64,000 nucleotides of DNA from Salibacterium salarium. Its GTDB lineage: Bacteria; Bacillota; Bacilli; Bacillales; Marinococcaceae. Shown in pieces: positions 43,540 to 52,220 of this stretch (position 1 is the stretch's first letter; the number at the start of each line of letters is the position of its first letter). The DNA lies in contig NZ_JAUSUM010000002.1 of assembly GCF_030813635.1 (NCBI RefSeq), positions 744,001 to 808,000 on the forward strand, in the 5' to 3' direction. A program made the translations under genes and the position numbers. The notes beneath the pieces were generated by a model. It had not been told where the DNA came from. It saw nothing but the letters and a program-made list of their open reading frames with translations, and ran no database searches.

Positions 43540-43585
43540 GAGGCTGACCTCAAACGTGGTATCTAACCACTTTGGGACAGCCCCT
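43540..43585 (-). terminator. Long imperfect hairpin after brxB
   Basis: GGCTG/CAGCC, CC/GG, AA/TT and GTGGT/ACCAC pair in register with small internal loops, just past the brxB stop. There is no long T-run. The AGGCTG...CAGCC form resembles palindromic intergenic repeats common in Bacillaceae. Confidence 0.45.
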
Positions 43586-43592
43586 TGTACGT

Positions 43593-44018
43593 TTAATCAC
43601 AGTATTCGTCAAATGCTTTTTCTAACTCTTGTACCACTTCAATCGGTTCGTGTCCTTCTATTTCATGACGCTCCACCATTCTTTGAATCTCACCATCTTT
43701 AATTAAAGCAAAAGAAGGAGAAGAAGGAGCATATCCTGTGAAATAAGAACGCGCTTTATCTGTTGCTTCTTTATCTTGACCGGCAAATACAGTTACAAAA
43801 CGGTCCGGCTTCTTTTCATAATTTTTCATGTAAGCAGCTGCTGGACGTGCAATACCTCCGGCACAACCACATACTGAATTTACCATAACAAGGGTTGTAC
43901 CTTCTTGTGATAATGTATCTTCCACCTCTTCTGGTGTAGATAACTGTGTATATCCTGCTTCATCCATTTCCTGTCGGGCTGGATTAACTACATCATTAAC
44001 ATAAAAGTTAAAATCCAT
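43593..44018 (-). CDS. brxB: Bacilliredoxin BrxB/YqiW-type
   Basis: A 141-residue thioredoxin-like protein that removes bacillithiol from S-bacillithiolated proteins. The active site is [15 protein letters not shown] (CGC motif, near residue 53), with [16 protein letters not shown] and [15 protein letters not shown] following as in YphP/YqiW. The ATG at 44018 is favoured: AAAGG lies nine bases ahead, and an ATG nine bases upstream would sit on that site. Position before the bkd operon matches yqiW in B. subtilis. Confidence 0.93.
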   Translation of the reverse strand: MDFNFYVNDVVNPARQEMDEAGYTQLSTPEEVEDTLSQEGTTLVMVNSVCGCAGGIARPAAAYMKNYEKKPDRFVTVFAGQDKEATDKARSYFTGYAPSSPSFALIKDGEIQRMVERHEIEGHEPIEVVQELEKAFDEYCD

Positions 44019-44120
44019 ATAACTCATCCTTTCTTTATAGATATCGTTTCAATTCTTATTGTATCCGAAAACCGGAAAGAAGCACAAGTAACTGACACTC
44101 AAGTAACAAAAAGAGTAAAA

Positions 44121-44141
44121 ACTCCGGAAACATTCCGGAGT
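44121..44141 (-). terminator. Terminator of the bkd operon
   Basis: An 8-bp stem ACTCCGGA/TCCGGAGT with a short loop, followed on the minus strand by TTTTACTCTTTTT, 10 bases after the bkdB stop. Confidence 0.9.
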
Positions 44142-44151
44142 ATCATCAGTA

Positions 44152-45429
44152 TTAGTAAACATGTTCTTTTTCTTCATTGAATTCTTCCAATTTCTGTTTT
44201 ATCCTCGCTAGAAAACGTCCGCATATGAGCCCATCCAACACTCTATGATCAAGTGACAAACATAGATTTACCATGCTTCTGATTGCAACCATATCGTCTT
44301 GCACAACAACAGGTTTTTTTATAATGGATTCGATCGAAATGATGGCTGATTGCGGATAGTTTACAATCGGCATAGATTGTACTGAACCAAAGGACCCCGT
44401 ATTATTAACGGTAAACGTGCCATCCTTCATATCTTCATTACTTAATTGCCCCAAGCGCGCTTTTTTAGCAAGGTTGTAAACTTCCTTACCGATTCCTTTA
44501 ATACTTTTCTCGTCTGCGTTCTTGATCACAGGGACATATAACGATTCTTCTGCTGCAATAGCGATAGAAATATGAATATCCTTCTTTTGGACAATCTTAT
44601 CACCGCCCCAAACGGCATTGACTTCAGGGAATTCTTTTAATGTTTCAACGATTGCCTTAATAAAGAATGGTAAGAAGGTCAAAGAGAATCCCTCTTTTTG
44701 TTTAAAATCTTCTTTAATCCGGTCACGGTATTTTACAATATTGGTTACATCTGCTTCTACCATCGTCCAAGCATGAGGAATTTCTTCTTTGCTCTGTACC
44801 ATATTTGAAGCAATCGCTTTTCTCATTGGACTTAATGGTACTTCCTTGTCCTCAGAAAGAACTTCAATTTTTTCAGCTGGTTTTTTCTTATAAGTAGGAA
44901 ATACAGCTGGATCTTCCTGCGTTTCCTTTTCCGTCTTTTGTACTGCTGCTGTAGATGATGACAACGATTCTATATGGCGTTTCATATCTTTACGAGTAAT
45001 TCTGCCACTTTTCCCTGTACCTTCTACACTAGTTAAATCAAGGTTATGCTCTTGTGCTAACCTCATCACAGCTGGAGAATATCGTGTTTTCATCGATGTA
45101 TCGTTTTCGCTCAACTTCGTCTCTTTTTGAGCGGAGGAATTTACAACTCCAGACTGAGCGTCATCTGTTGGCTCATTTGACATGGTTTCTTCCGTTTCAA
45201 TATAGCAAATAAGCTCTCCTACCTGTACCGTTTCATCTTCCTCTACTACAATTTCTTTAATGATACCAGTATAAGAAGATGGCACCTCAGCATTTACTTT
45301 ATCGGTCATCACGTCAGCAATTGGATCATATTTATTTACTTTATCTCCGGATTTCACCAGCCATTTAGTAATGGTTCCTTCTGTCACACTTTCTCCTAAT
45401 TGCGGCATTTTTATTTGTTCAGACAACAT
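44152..45429 (-). CDS. bkdB: BkdB, E2 acyltransferase of branched-chain 2-oxoacid dehydrogenase
   Basis: The 425-residue dihydrolipoyl acyltransferase core. The lipoyl domain has the target Lys in VMTDKVNAEVPS (near residue 43). A peripheral-subunit-binding domain, TRYSPAVMRLAQEHNLDL with GRITRKDM, sits near residue 115-150. The catalytic domain from about 200 ends with SLDHRVLDGLICG (His-Arg-Asp-Gly). The ATG at 45429 has a near-perfect AGGAGGTGA before it. Last gene of lpdV-bkdAA-bkdAB-bkdB; makes branched acyl-CoA primers for iso and anteiso fatty acids. Confidence 0.95.
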   Translation of the reverse strand: MLSEQIKMPQLGESVTEGTITKWLVKSGDKVNKYDPIADVMTDKVNAEVPSSYTGIIKEIVVEEDETVQVGELICYIETEETMSNEPTDDAQSGVVNSSAQKETKLSENDTSMKTRYSPAVMRLAQEHNLDLTSVEGTGKSGRITRKDMKRHIESLSSSTAAVQKTEKETQEDPAVFPTYKKKPAEKIEVLSEDKEVPLSPMRKAIASNMVQSKEEIPHAWTMVEADVTNIVKYRDRIKEDFKQKEGFSLTFLPFFIKAIVETLKEFPEVNAVWGGDKIVQKKDIHISIAIAAEESLYVPVIKNADEKSIKGIGKEVYNLAKKARLGQLSNEDMKDGTFTVNNTGSFGSVQSMPIVNYPQSAIISIESIIKKPVVVQDDMVAIRSMVNLCLSLDHRVLDGLICGRFLARIKQKLEEFNEEKEHVY

Positions 45430-45438
45430 AATCACCTC

Positions 45439-46422
45439 CTAGAACTGCGCTAATTCGCGGATTGCTTTCTCGATTTTCTCTGGGTTCATCATGAAATACT
45501 TTTCCATTGTCGGGGCATAGGGCATAGCTGGAACTTCAGGCCCCGCTAACCGTTGAACTGGAGCATCTAAATCAAAAAGACAGTGTTCAGCGATAATCGC
45601 GGAAACTTCCCCCATAAGACTACCTTCTTTGTTATCTTCGGTTACTAATAAAACTTTACCTGTTTTAGATGCTGCCTCTATAATTGCTTCTTGATCCAAT
45701 GGATATACCGTTCTTAAGTCTAAAATATGTGTGGAAATCCCTTCATCTTCCAGCTTTTCTGCAGCTTCCATGGCAAAGTGAAGACAAAGACCATAACTAA
45801 TGACAGTTATATCTTCTCCTTCTTTTTTTATGTCTGCTTTACCGATTGGCAAAGTATATTCTTCATCCGGTACCTCACCTTTAACTAACCGGTACGCTCG
45901 TTTATGTTCAAAAAACAAAACAGGGTCCTCATCTTGAATAGCCGATTTTAATAACCCTTTAACATCATAGGGTGTGGAAGGCATAACGATTTTTAAGCCA
46001 GGCACATGTGAAAATAATGACTCTACCGATTGAGAATGATATAACGCACCGTGAATGCCTCCACCGTAAGGAGCGCGAATCGTAATTGGGCATGTCCAAT
46101 CATTGTTAGAGCGGTATCTCGTTTTTGCAGCCTCAGAAATAATTTGGTTTACAGCCGGCATGATAAAATCAGCAAACTGCATTTCCGCTACCGGTTTCAT
46201 CCCATACATAGCAGCACCAATACCAACTCCAGCTATAGCTGATTCAGCAAGCGGGGTATCTAAAACCCTTTCTTCACCAAATTCTTGATAGAGCCCTTCT
46301 GTTGCTTTAAAAACGCCTCCTTTTTCTCCGACATCTTCACCGAGAATAAATACCTTTTCATCTTTTTCCATTTCTTCACGCATTGCAGCATTTACAGCCT
46401 GAATATATGAAATTACTGCCAT
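45439..46422 (-). CDS. bkdAB: BkdAB, E1-beta of branched-chain 2-oxoacid dehydrogenase
   Basis: A 327-residue transketolase-type beta subunit. Signatures are FILGEDVGEKGGVFKATEGL near residue 25, DTPLAESAIAGVGIGAAM, GGGIHGALYHSQSVES and the C-terminal PYAPTMEKYFMMNPEKI. With BkdAA it decarboxylates 2-oxoacids from Val, Leu and Ile using thiamine diphosphate. Its ATG overlaps the bkdAA stop by one base and its stop is 9 bases before bkdB. Confidence 0.96.
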   Translation of the reverse strand: MAVISYIQAVNAAMREEMEKDEKVFILGEDVGEKGGVFKATEGLYQEFGEERVLDTPLAESAIAGVGIGAAMYGMKPVAEMQFADFIMPAVNQIISEAAKTRYRSNNDWTCPITIRAPYGGGIHGALYHSQSVESLFSHVPGLKIVMPSTPYDVKGLLKSAIQDEDPVLFFEHKRAYRLVKGEVPDEEYTLPIGKADIKKEGEDITVISYGLCLHFAMEAAEKLEDEGISTHILDLRTVYPLDQEAIIEAASKTGKVLLVTEDNKEGSLMGEVSAIIAEHCLFDLDAPVQRLAGPEVPAMPYAPTMEKYFMMNPEKIEKAIRELAQF

Positions 46423-47429
46423 TACACCTCACCATCCTTGTCGGCGTATACGTACTTTAATGATGATTCAGGATCAGCATAAGGTGCGTTCTCCGCCGCT
46501 TCTGTCGCTTCATCTACGATTTGTCGTATTTTATCCAGCATTTCGTTTTCTTTTTCTTCCGTCAATACATTCATTTCTTTTAAATACTTAGAAAACGTAT
46601 GAATAGAATCTTTTTTCTTTTCTTCTTCCACTTCTTCTTTTGAGCGATAAGAACTGTCATCGTCATCACTTGAATGCGGAGTTAGACGATATGAGACCGT
46701 TTCTATCAAGGTAGGCCCCTCTCCATTTTTACAACGATCTGACGCATTTTTCACGGCTTCATATACAGCGAGCGGATCATTACCATCTACTGTATAACCT
46801 GGCATTCCATACCCTATAGCTCTATCTGAAACTTTGTCACAAGCTAACTGTTTTTCAATCGGTACAGAAATAGCATACTTGTTGTTTTCGCATAAAAATA
46901 TTACGGGTAAATTGTGCACTCCAGCAAAGTTCGCTCCTTCATGGAAATCACCTTGATTAGAAGATCCTTCTCCAAATGAAACGAGCGTAACAAAATTTTT
47001 CTTTTCCATTTTGGCTGCTAAAGCAATGCCTGCAGCATGCGGAAGTTGTGTCGTAACCGGAGAAGATCCAGAAACAATTCGATTTTTCTTTTGACCAAAG
47101 TGACCGGGCATCTGTCTACCGCCAGAGTTTGGGTCTTCTGCCCTTGCAAAACCTTGCATCATTAAATCCGTCGCAGACATACCAAAGCCTAAAACAAGAC
47201 CTATGTCACGATAATAAGGAAGGAGATAATCTTCTTTAGTATTTAATGCCATCGCTGCTCCTACCTGTGCCGCTTCTTGACCTTGGCAGGATACGACAAA
47301 GGGTATTTTCCCAGCTCTATTTAAAAGCCACATTCTTTCATCAATTTTTCTAGCTAAAAGCATCATTTCGTACATCGATAAAACTTGTTCATCAGATAGA
47401 CCAAGTTCTTCATGTCTTTTCGAGGTCAT
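46422..47429 (-). CDS. bkdAA: BkdAA, E1-alpha of branched-chain 2-oxoacid dehydrogenase
   Basis: A 335-residue alpha subunit. The thiamine-diphosphate-binding part is VSFGEGSSNQGDFHEGANFA through FLCENNKYAIS (GDG-type motif with GEGSSNQGD), and the phosphorylation-loop-like YRLTPHSSDDDDSSYR follows. GGMFGxG-like approach RQMPGHFG matches E1 subunits for branched substrates. GGGGAGG precedes the ATG. It follows lpdV by 32 bases. Confidence 0.95.
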   Translation of the reverse strand: MTSKRHEELGLSDEQVLSMYEMMLLARKIDERMWLLNRAGKIPFVVSCQGQEAAQVGAAMALNTKEDYLLPYYRDIGLVLGFGMSATDLMMQGFARAEDPNSGGRQMPGHFGQKKNRIVSGSSPVTTQLPHAAGIALAAKMEKKNFVTLVSFGEGSSNQGDFHEGANFAGVHNLPVIFLCENNKYAISVPIEKQLACDKVSDRAIGYGMPGYTVDGNDPLAVYEAVKNASDRCKNGEGPTLIETVSYRLTPHSSDDDDSSYRSKEEVEEEKKKDSIHTFSKYLKEMNVLTEEKENEMLDKIRQIVDEATEAAENAPYADPESSLKYVYADKDGEV

Positions 47430-47461
47430 TTAAGGTACCTCCCCTTTTTAAAAGTAAAAAA

Positions 47462-48883
47462 TTACGAGTGGATTGCTTTCCCTTCAACTGCTAAAGCTGC
47501 TTCTCCTATTAGTTCTGAAAGGGACGGATGCGGATGAATCGTTTCACTTATTTCTAGATTAGAAGCATCTATCAGCTTAGCGAGAGACGCCTCAGAGATA
47601 AGTTCTGTCACATGAGCTCCAATCATATGGACACCAAGCAAATCATCATTTTGTTCATTGATAATAAACTTTGTAAACCCTTCTGTGTCACCAAAAACAA
47701 GAGCCTTGCCATTGGAACGAAAGGAAACGCTTCCCGTTTTAACCGAATATCCTTGTTGACGTGCTTGGGTTTCCGTTAAACCGATACTCGCCACTTCTGG
47801 TCTGCTGTATGTACATCTTGGTATCATCGTTGAATCAATCGGTGACGGAGAGTTATTTATAATATGATTGATAGCGATTAAACCTTCATGAGAAGCAACA
47901 TGAGCTAATTGCATTCCGCCTATGACATCTCCAATGGCGTATATGTGTGATTCTTTTGATTGATAATGTTGATTCGTAACAATACATTCATTATTTGTCT
48001 CTATTTCTGTATTTTCTAAACCGATATCTTCTATGTTTGCTTTTCTTCCGATACTTAATAATACTTTTTCTGCCGAAATCTCTAGTTCTTTTCCCTCATC
48101 ATCCAAAGTCAACGTAACAACATCTGACTTTTGTGTCTTCTCTGGTCTAATATTAGCATTAGTCAACACCTTCACACCACGGTTTTCAAGTGTTTTTTTC
48201 ATATGCTCAGATATAGCTTCATCTTCTCCTGGTAAAATCGAAGAGGCGTATTCGACAATAGTTACATCTACCTCAAAATCTGACATCATAGATGCAAACT
48301 CAATGCCTATAACCCCACCACCAACTATAATAATAGATTTTGGTAATTCATCCAAATTCAATGCCTCATCAGAAGTCATCACTTGATCTCCATCTGGTTT
48401 CAAATCAGAAAAAGTTTTTGGCCTTGAACCGGTTGCTACAATAACATTTTTCGGTAGTAACATAATATTTTCTGAGCCGTCTTCCATTTCCACTGATATC
48501 GTTCCCGAAATTGGGGAAAATATAGAAGAGCCAAGAATACGCCCATGACCTTGATAAATGTCAATTTTCCCTTTTTGCATAAGCTGTTCTACACCATGAT
48601 GTAATTGTTGAACAATCATATCTTTTCTTGCTTGTACTTTATCAAATTGAATAGATACATCGTTTGCTGTAATACCATATTGTTCACTGTTTTTTAATTC
48701 AGAGTATACTTCTGCACTTCTTAGCAGGGATTTGCTAGGGATACATCCTTTATGTAGACAAGTGCCTCCGACTTTATCCTTTTCGACAATTGCGGTTTTT
48801 AATCCTTCTTGTGCTGCTTTAATCGCTGTGACATACCCGCCAGTTCCAGCACCTAGTATTACAACGTCATATTCTTCCGGCAA
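47462..48883 (-). CDS. lpdV: LpdV, dihydrolipoamide dehydrogenase (E3)
   Basis: A 473-residue flavoprotein that re-oxidises lipoamide for the Bkd complex. The FAD motif VILGAGTGGYVTAIKAA is at the start, the redox disulfide in GGTCLHKGCIPSK near residue 45, the NAD motif IVGGGVIGIEFASMMSDF near 185, and the C-terminal HPHPSLSELIGEA contains the catalytic His. A TTG at 48883 is chosen: AAGGA precedes it and the length then matches LpdV; an ATG 48 bases upstream would add an unusual tail. First gene of the operon. Confidence 0.95.
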   Translation of the reverse strand: MPEEYDVVILGAGTGGYVTAIKAAQEGLKTAIVEKDKVGGTCLHKGCIPSKSLLRSAEVYSELKNSEQYGITANDVSIQFDKVQARKDMIVQQLHHGVEQLMQKGKIDIYQGHGRILGSSIFSPISGTISVEMEDGSENIMLLPKNVIVATGSRPKTFSDLKPDGDQVMTSDEALNLDELPKSIIIVGGGVIGIEFASMMSDFEVDVTIVEYASSILPGEDEAISEHMKKTLENRGVKVLTNANIRPEKTQKSDVVTLTLDDEGKELEISAEKVLLSIGRKANIEDIGLENTEIETNNECIVTNQHYQSKESHIYAIGDVIGGMQLAHVASHEGLIAINHIINNSPSPIDSTMIPRCTYSRPEVASIGLTETQARQQGYSVKTGSVSFRSNGKALVFGDTEGFTKFIINEQNDDLLGVHMIGAHVTELISEASLAKLIDASNLEISETIHPHPSLSELIGEAALAVEGKAIHS

Positions 48884-49116
48884 TGTCCTTCCTCCTTTTT
48901 CCTCCTGCAACTTTAGCAATTTATTTCTCATTATCCAGTTACAAACTAAACATCTATTTATTTTAGCATGTTTTATGTTCCTTTTTCACTTCTCACACAT
49001 TATATTAAAAATATATTCAAAATTTAACACAAGTAAAAACTTGAACACCATTCTTTGAATAGAGTACAATACAAAAGTAACGATAGATAGTTAAACTTTA
49101 GGAGAGATTACATACC

Positions 49117-49347
49117 ATGCGGATTATTGCTTTATTTGTTCTTGTTATACCCGGATTACTATCAGCGCTCGGAATAAAACTAATGAGAGACACTTTGTTT
49201 CAAATTTTACAGAATCCGTTCCCTTTTCTTTGGCTGCAATTTGTTATTGGGTTATTATTGCTGATTTTCGGTGTTTGGTTTATTTCTGGTTTCGTCTTAT
49301 ATCGCGATCGTAAAAACAATAAGCCCGGAGTACGCCATTCCGAATAA
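49117..49347 (+). CDS. yqzF: DUF2627 family membrane protein (YqzF)
   Basis: A 76-residue protein with two transmembrane helices (IIALFVLVIPGLLSALGIKL and LQFVIGLLLLIFGVWFISGF) and a short basic tail. Length, the GIKLMRDTLF loop and position next to the bkd operon match YqzF/DUF2627. AGGAGAG lies ten bases before the ATG. Function unknown. It converges with the MraY-like gene, four bases apart at the stops. Confidence 0.82.
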   Translation: MRIIALFVLVIPGLLSALGIKLMRDTLFQILQNPFPFLWLQFVIGLLLLIFGVWFISGFVLYRDRKNNKPGVRHSE

Positions 49348-49351
49348 CGAG

Positions 49352-50173
49352 TCATATTTCTTTCCAGCCCCACTGATCAATCCACTTTAATAAACGGCTT
49401 TGTTGAATCTTTTCATGAAAAGATATTCTCTCAGCCATCAACGTTAGTACGGTGTACAATAGAACCATGACGATTTTAACGATAAATGGAAGAGTTGAAA
49501 ACCCAAACCACGCAATAATGCCTCCAACTAACGCCGCTCCATTATCTCCAAGCATTGCCTGTTTTGTTTTTTCAATATACCACCAAATGGTCATCATAGC
49601 CAGCACAAACACTATCACTTCTCCTCCATGTAAAGAAGGAATCATTATGAAGTAAATCAAAAAATGACAAGAAGTCCATTTCCACACTCGAAGTGGCCGT
49701 GTATCCAATATATTAGTCACATGAGGAGACAACACGAAAATAAATAACGAAATAATACTTTCCCACCCCAGAATCAAATCTACTTCACTTACTACCACAA
49801 AAAGAGCTGCGGCGCTGGTGAAAATTATCTTCATTAAACCCGTCGTCCATTCTCCTCTTTGTACAAAATACATCATATGACCCCGTATCCCTTTAGGAAA
49901 AGAACTTCCAAAAAAATCATCAATCCAACCAGCAAGCCATATCGTAATAATATAAAGAACAAAGGTAGTTGAAGCTCCCAAAAAAAGAGACATAATAGCA
50001 GCAGCTAAAAGAATAACACCTAGCGAATAAGGCACCCGTCTTTTTTGATAATTTTCAGCGGTCCACTCCAACCGTTTAAAATAAGAAGTCGACAGCTTCC
50101 AAATAAGAATAATTAACGCGAGGAGGAGAGCGACTTTCCATACTTCCACAAACACTGTTCCACTTCCAACCAT
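49352..50173 (-). CDS. MraY/WecA-like membrane phosphotransferase homologue
   Basis: A 273-residue protein with about eight transmembrane helices. It has two weak signatures of the polyprenyl-phosphate GlcNAc/MurNAc-peptide transferase superfamily: WLAGWIDDFFGSS near residue 83 (the metal-binding Asp pair) and MLGDNGAALVGGI near 210. It is shorter than MraY and lacks its C-terminal HHH block. It overlaps the glycosyltransferase gene by 61 bases. The start is uncertain: ATG 50173, or GTG at 50155 or 50149. The gene belongs to a steA-glycosyltransferase operon; substrate unknown. Confidence 0.7.
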   Translation of the reverse strand: MVGSGTVFVEVWKVALLLALIILIWKLSTSYFKRLEWTAENYQKRRVPYSLGVILLAAAIMSLFLGASTTFVLYIITIWLAGWIDDFFGSSFPKGIRGHMMYFVQRGEWTTGLMKIIFTSAAALFVVVSEVDLILGWESIISLFIFVLSPHVTNILDTRPLRVWKWTSCHFLIYFIMIPSLHGGEVIVFVLAMMTIWWYIEKTKQAMLGDNGAALVGGIIAWFGFSTLPFIVKIVMVLLYTVLTLMAERISFHEKIQQSRLLKWIDQWGWKEI

Positions 50174-50793
50174 TGCTTCCCACGGTGGTATAATCCTTGT
50201 AACCCCCATCCCTTGCCTTCGTGAACAAACGGTACTTTTACCTCTTCTATATATAGCCCTTGTTGCAACGCTTTTAAAGTCATCATTGTCTCAAGAGCAA
50301 AACCTTTTGCTTCCAACAACTGAAAACTTTTTAGATGTTTACGGTGAAACGCCCTTTGACCAGATAAAGGTGTTTGTAATAACAGACCACTCTGTTGCTT
50401 TATTACATGCTGTACTCGTCTTTTAACTAAACCAAAGCCATTTTTTCCTTCTCCTTTTACCGTCCCTATAACCAAATCAGCTTCGTTCCTATATAAAGGG
50501 GTTAGTAACTGTCTTCCATACTTGGCGCTTTCTTTTAAATCTGCATCCAATGTAACAATATACTCTCCTTTACTGGCCAGCCAACCTGACTTTGCAGCAG
50601 TTGCTTTTCCATGATTTTTAATAAAGGAAATAGCTACATCACAATATTTTTCCATCATCCTTCCTGTTCCATCCCTGCTCCCATCGTTAATTCCTATTAC
50701 TTCATCGGCCCATCCCGATTTTCGAATGGCCTTAAGCGTCGTACAAAGATGCTTTTCTTCATTAAAAGCTGGTATAATAACACTGATACTCAT
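50113..50793 (-). CDS. Family 2 glycosyltransferase
   Basis: A 226-residue GT-A enzyme. The nucleotide-binding start is ISVIIPAFNEEKHLCTTLKA, DGSRDGT lies near residue 37, and the DXD-type metal site is TLDADLKES near 80. Dolichol-phosphate-mannose-synthase-like proteins have this form, but there are no membrane helices here. It overlaps steA by four bases at its start and the MraY-like gene at its end. The pair could build a polyprenyl-linked sugar; this is inference. Confidence 0.85.
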   Translation of the reverse strand: MSISVIIPAFNEEKHLCTTLKAIRKSGWADEVIGINDGSRDGTGRMMEKYCDVAISFIKNHGKATAAKSGWLASKGEYIVTLDADLKESAKYGRQLLTPLYRNEADLVIGTVKGEGKNGFGLVKRRVQHVIKQQSGLLLQTPLSGQRAFHRKHLKSFQLLEAKGFALETMMTLKALQQGLYIEEVKVPFVHEGKGWGLQGLYHRGKQWLEVEQCLWKYGKSLSSSR

Positions 50794-51896
50794 ATTTTCA
50801 CCCCTCTAACCTTTTTCGGTGTTTTATGATGATTAAAAACAGAACGGAATGAATGAATGGTTTTGTTTAACCATTGCGATCGATTTAATCGCCTCTGCCT
50901 TTCAAACACGGAATGAATACCTTTTAGATCTACTATTTTGCTTCCAGCAAGCATCTTCATTAAAAGGGATGACCCCATCCCTTTACGACCTTTGCTGAGA
51001 TATTCCGACATATCTCTATGCCCGCCGATTAAATAAATTTTTTCTGCCCCTTCCTTTAATGCAAAAGCAATCGCTGCATCCTCACTTAACCCTAAAAACT
51101 TTAATGTATTCGCAGCAAGATCGTATTTTTGTATCCTTTGCATCCCTGGAGCGTCCCCTTTTACACCTTGATGTACTATTAATTGAGAACCACTTTTCAA
51201 AGAATCTTTACTAACAGAGTCCATGTCACCTATAATATAATCTGGTGTGATACCTAAATGAATCATTTCATCAGCCGAACCATCCACTGCAATCGTCCGC
51301 ATATCTTTCCTCAAAAAAAATTTATTGGCGTAATATAAGTCTTTTTTATAATCAGCACCACGAATAACAATAACAACATCTTGTCCCGCTAAACTTTCAC
51401 CTTTTTCCCACGTATCCCAGCAATGTAATAATGACGATAACTCATCTTTAGCAAAATCAATGCTATTCTCACAAAATTGTTCGAAGTTTTTTAAGTTGTT
51501 GTCCACCGCTTTGTTCTTTAATGTTTGTACTATTTTTTCATCATATTCTCGTAAAGAACCGATGTCGATTCGATAATTACCATAAGGAAGAACCACTTTG
51601 TTATGAACAATTTCAATAAAACGATAATTTATCCAAGATCCGATTCCGGCAGTATCCTCCATATCGAATACTTTAATATTTTTATCTAACAACCGAAGAA
51701 CACCGTCGTTTTGGAAAGATCCTGTCATCGAGCATTTTATATTAATAACCGCTTGTACTTTTTTAGCAATTAAACTTTCTGCGGCTGCTGCATCTATATC
51801 TTCATGGGCGACAACAGCTATTTGGTGTGGCTCTAAATATTGAACAAGTTGTTTTGTTTTCGTATGAAACTGAGCCGTCCCTTTTATTTTTCCCAT
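50790..51896 (-). CDS. steA: SteA, cytokinetic-ring-associated protein
   Basis: A 368-residue protein of the SteA family. The N-terminal part resembles a domain seen in regulators (VVAHEDIDAAAAESLIAKKV). A thiamin-pyrophosphokinase-like core follows, with VIRGADYKKDLYY, AVDGSADEMIHLGITPDYII and GDMDSVS (about residues 210-245), and a hydrophobic C-terminal tail is not evident. SteA partners SteB and works in septum wall processing in Actinobacteria. The ATG at 51896 follows AAAGGAGG. First gene of the operon; its role in Bacilli is untested. Confidence 0.85.
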   Translation of the reverse strand: MGKIKGTAQFHTKTKQLVQYLEPHQIAVVAHEDIDAAAAESLIAKKVQAVINIKCSMTGSFQNDGVLRLLDKNIKVFDMEDTAGIGSWINYRFIEIVHNKVVLPYGNYRIDIGSLREYDEKIVQTLKNKAVDNNLKNFEQFCENSIDFAKDELSSLLHCWDTWEKGESLAGQDVVIVIRGADYKKDLYYANKFFLRKDMRTIAVDGSADEMIHLGITPDYIIGDMDSVSKDSLKSGSQLIVHQGVKGDAPGMQRIQKYDLAANTLKFLGLSEDAAIAFALKEGAEKIYLIGGHRDMSEYLSKGRKGMGSSLLMKMLAGSKIVDLKGIHSVFERQRRLNRSQWLNKTIHSFRSVFNHHKTPKKVRGVKI

Positions 51897-52007
51897 AAAA
51901 AACCGCCTCCTTTTTTTAGTATGGTCCAAAAGAGACGCTTTACATGCATAGAAATGAAGAAGAAGATAATCATAAGAGTATCTTATCGGTTGATGGAGGA
52001 ATTCAAT

Positions 52008-52205
52008 ATGTTTAGATATATGGAATCACGCCATGGTTTTGATATGTATGTCTCTTCTTACAACGGTGAACTATATACCATTCAATATAACCCAGATTTA
52101 GAACGAATAGAGCAAATGCGTCCGATCAACTACACATTATCCCATTTATTTCACTCCTATATAGAAGAAAAGAATAATGATGAAAAAAAGAGGCCTTTTC
52201 CTTAA
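52008..52205 (+). CDS. Small conserved-looking protein next to spo0A
   Basis: A 65-residue soluble protein rich in Tyr: FRYMESRHGFDMYVSSYNGE, LYTIQYNPDLERIEQM and a polar tail KNNDEKKRPFP. GGAGGAATTC precedes the ATG at 52008, which makes it more credible than the longer open frame reaching upstream into steA. It converges with spo0A, and its last codons form the left arm of the shared terminator. I do not recognise a family. Confidence 0.6.
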   Translation: MFRYMESRHGFDMYVSSYNGELYTIQYNPDLERIEQMRPINYTLSHLFHSYIEEKNNDEKKRPFP

Positions 52206-52219
52206 AAGGCCTCTTTTTT
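52184..52219. terminator. Bidirectional terminator of spo0A and the small gene
   Basis: A 16-bp perfect stem, AAAAAAGAGGCCTTTT with its complement, and a four-base loop. It begins right after the spo0A stop on the minus strand and overlaps the end of the small plus-strand gene. Confidence 0.95.
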
Positions 52220-52220
52220 C

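Noticed and set aside
51840-52007. Upstream extension of the small gene next to spo0A
   Set aside because: The extension overlaps the start of steA on the other strand; the internal ATG at 52008 has a strong GGAGG-type site.
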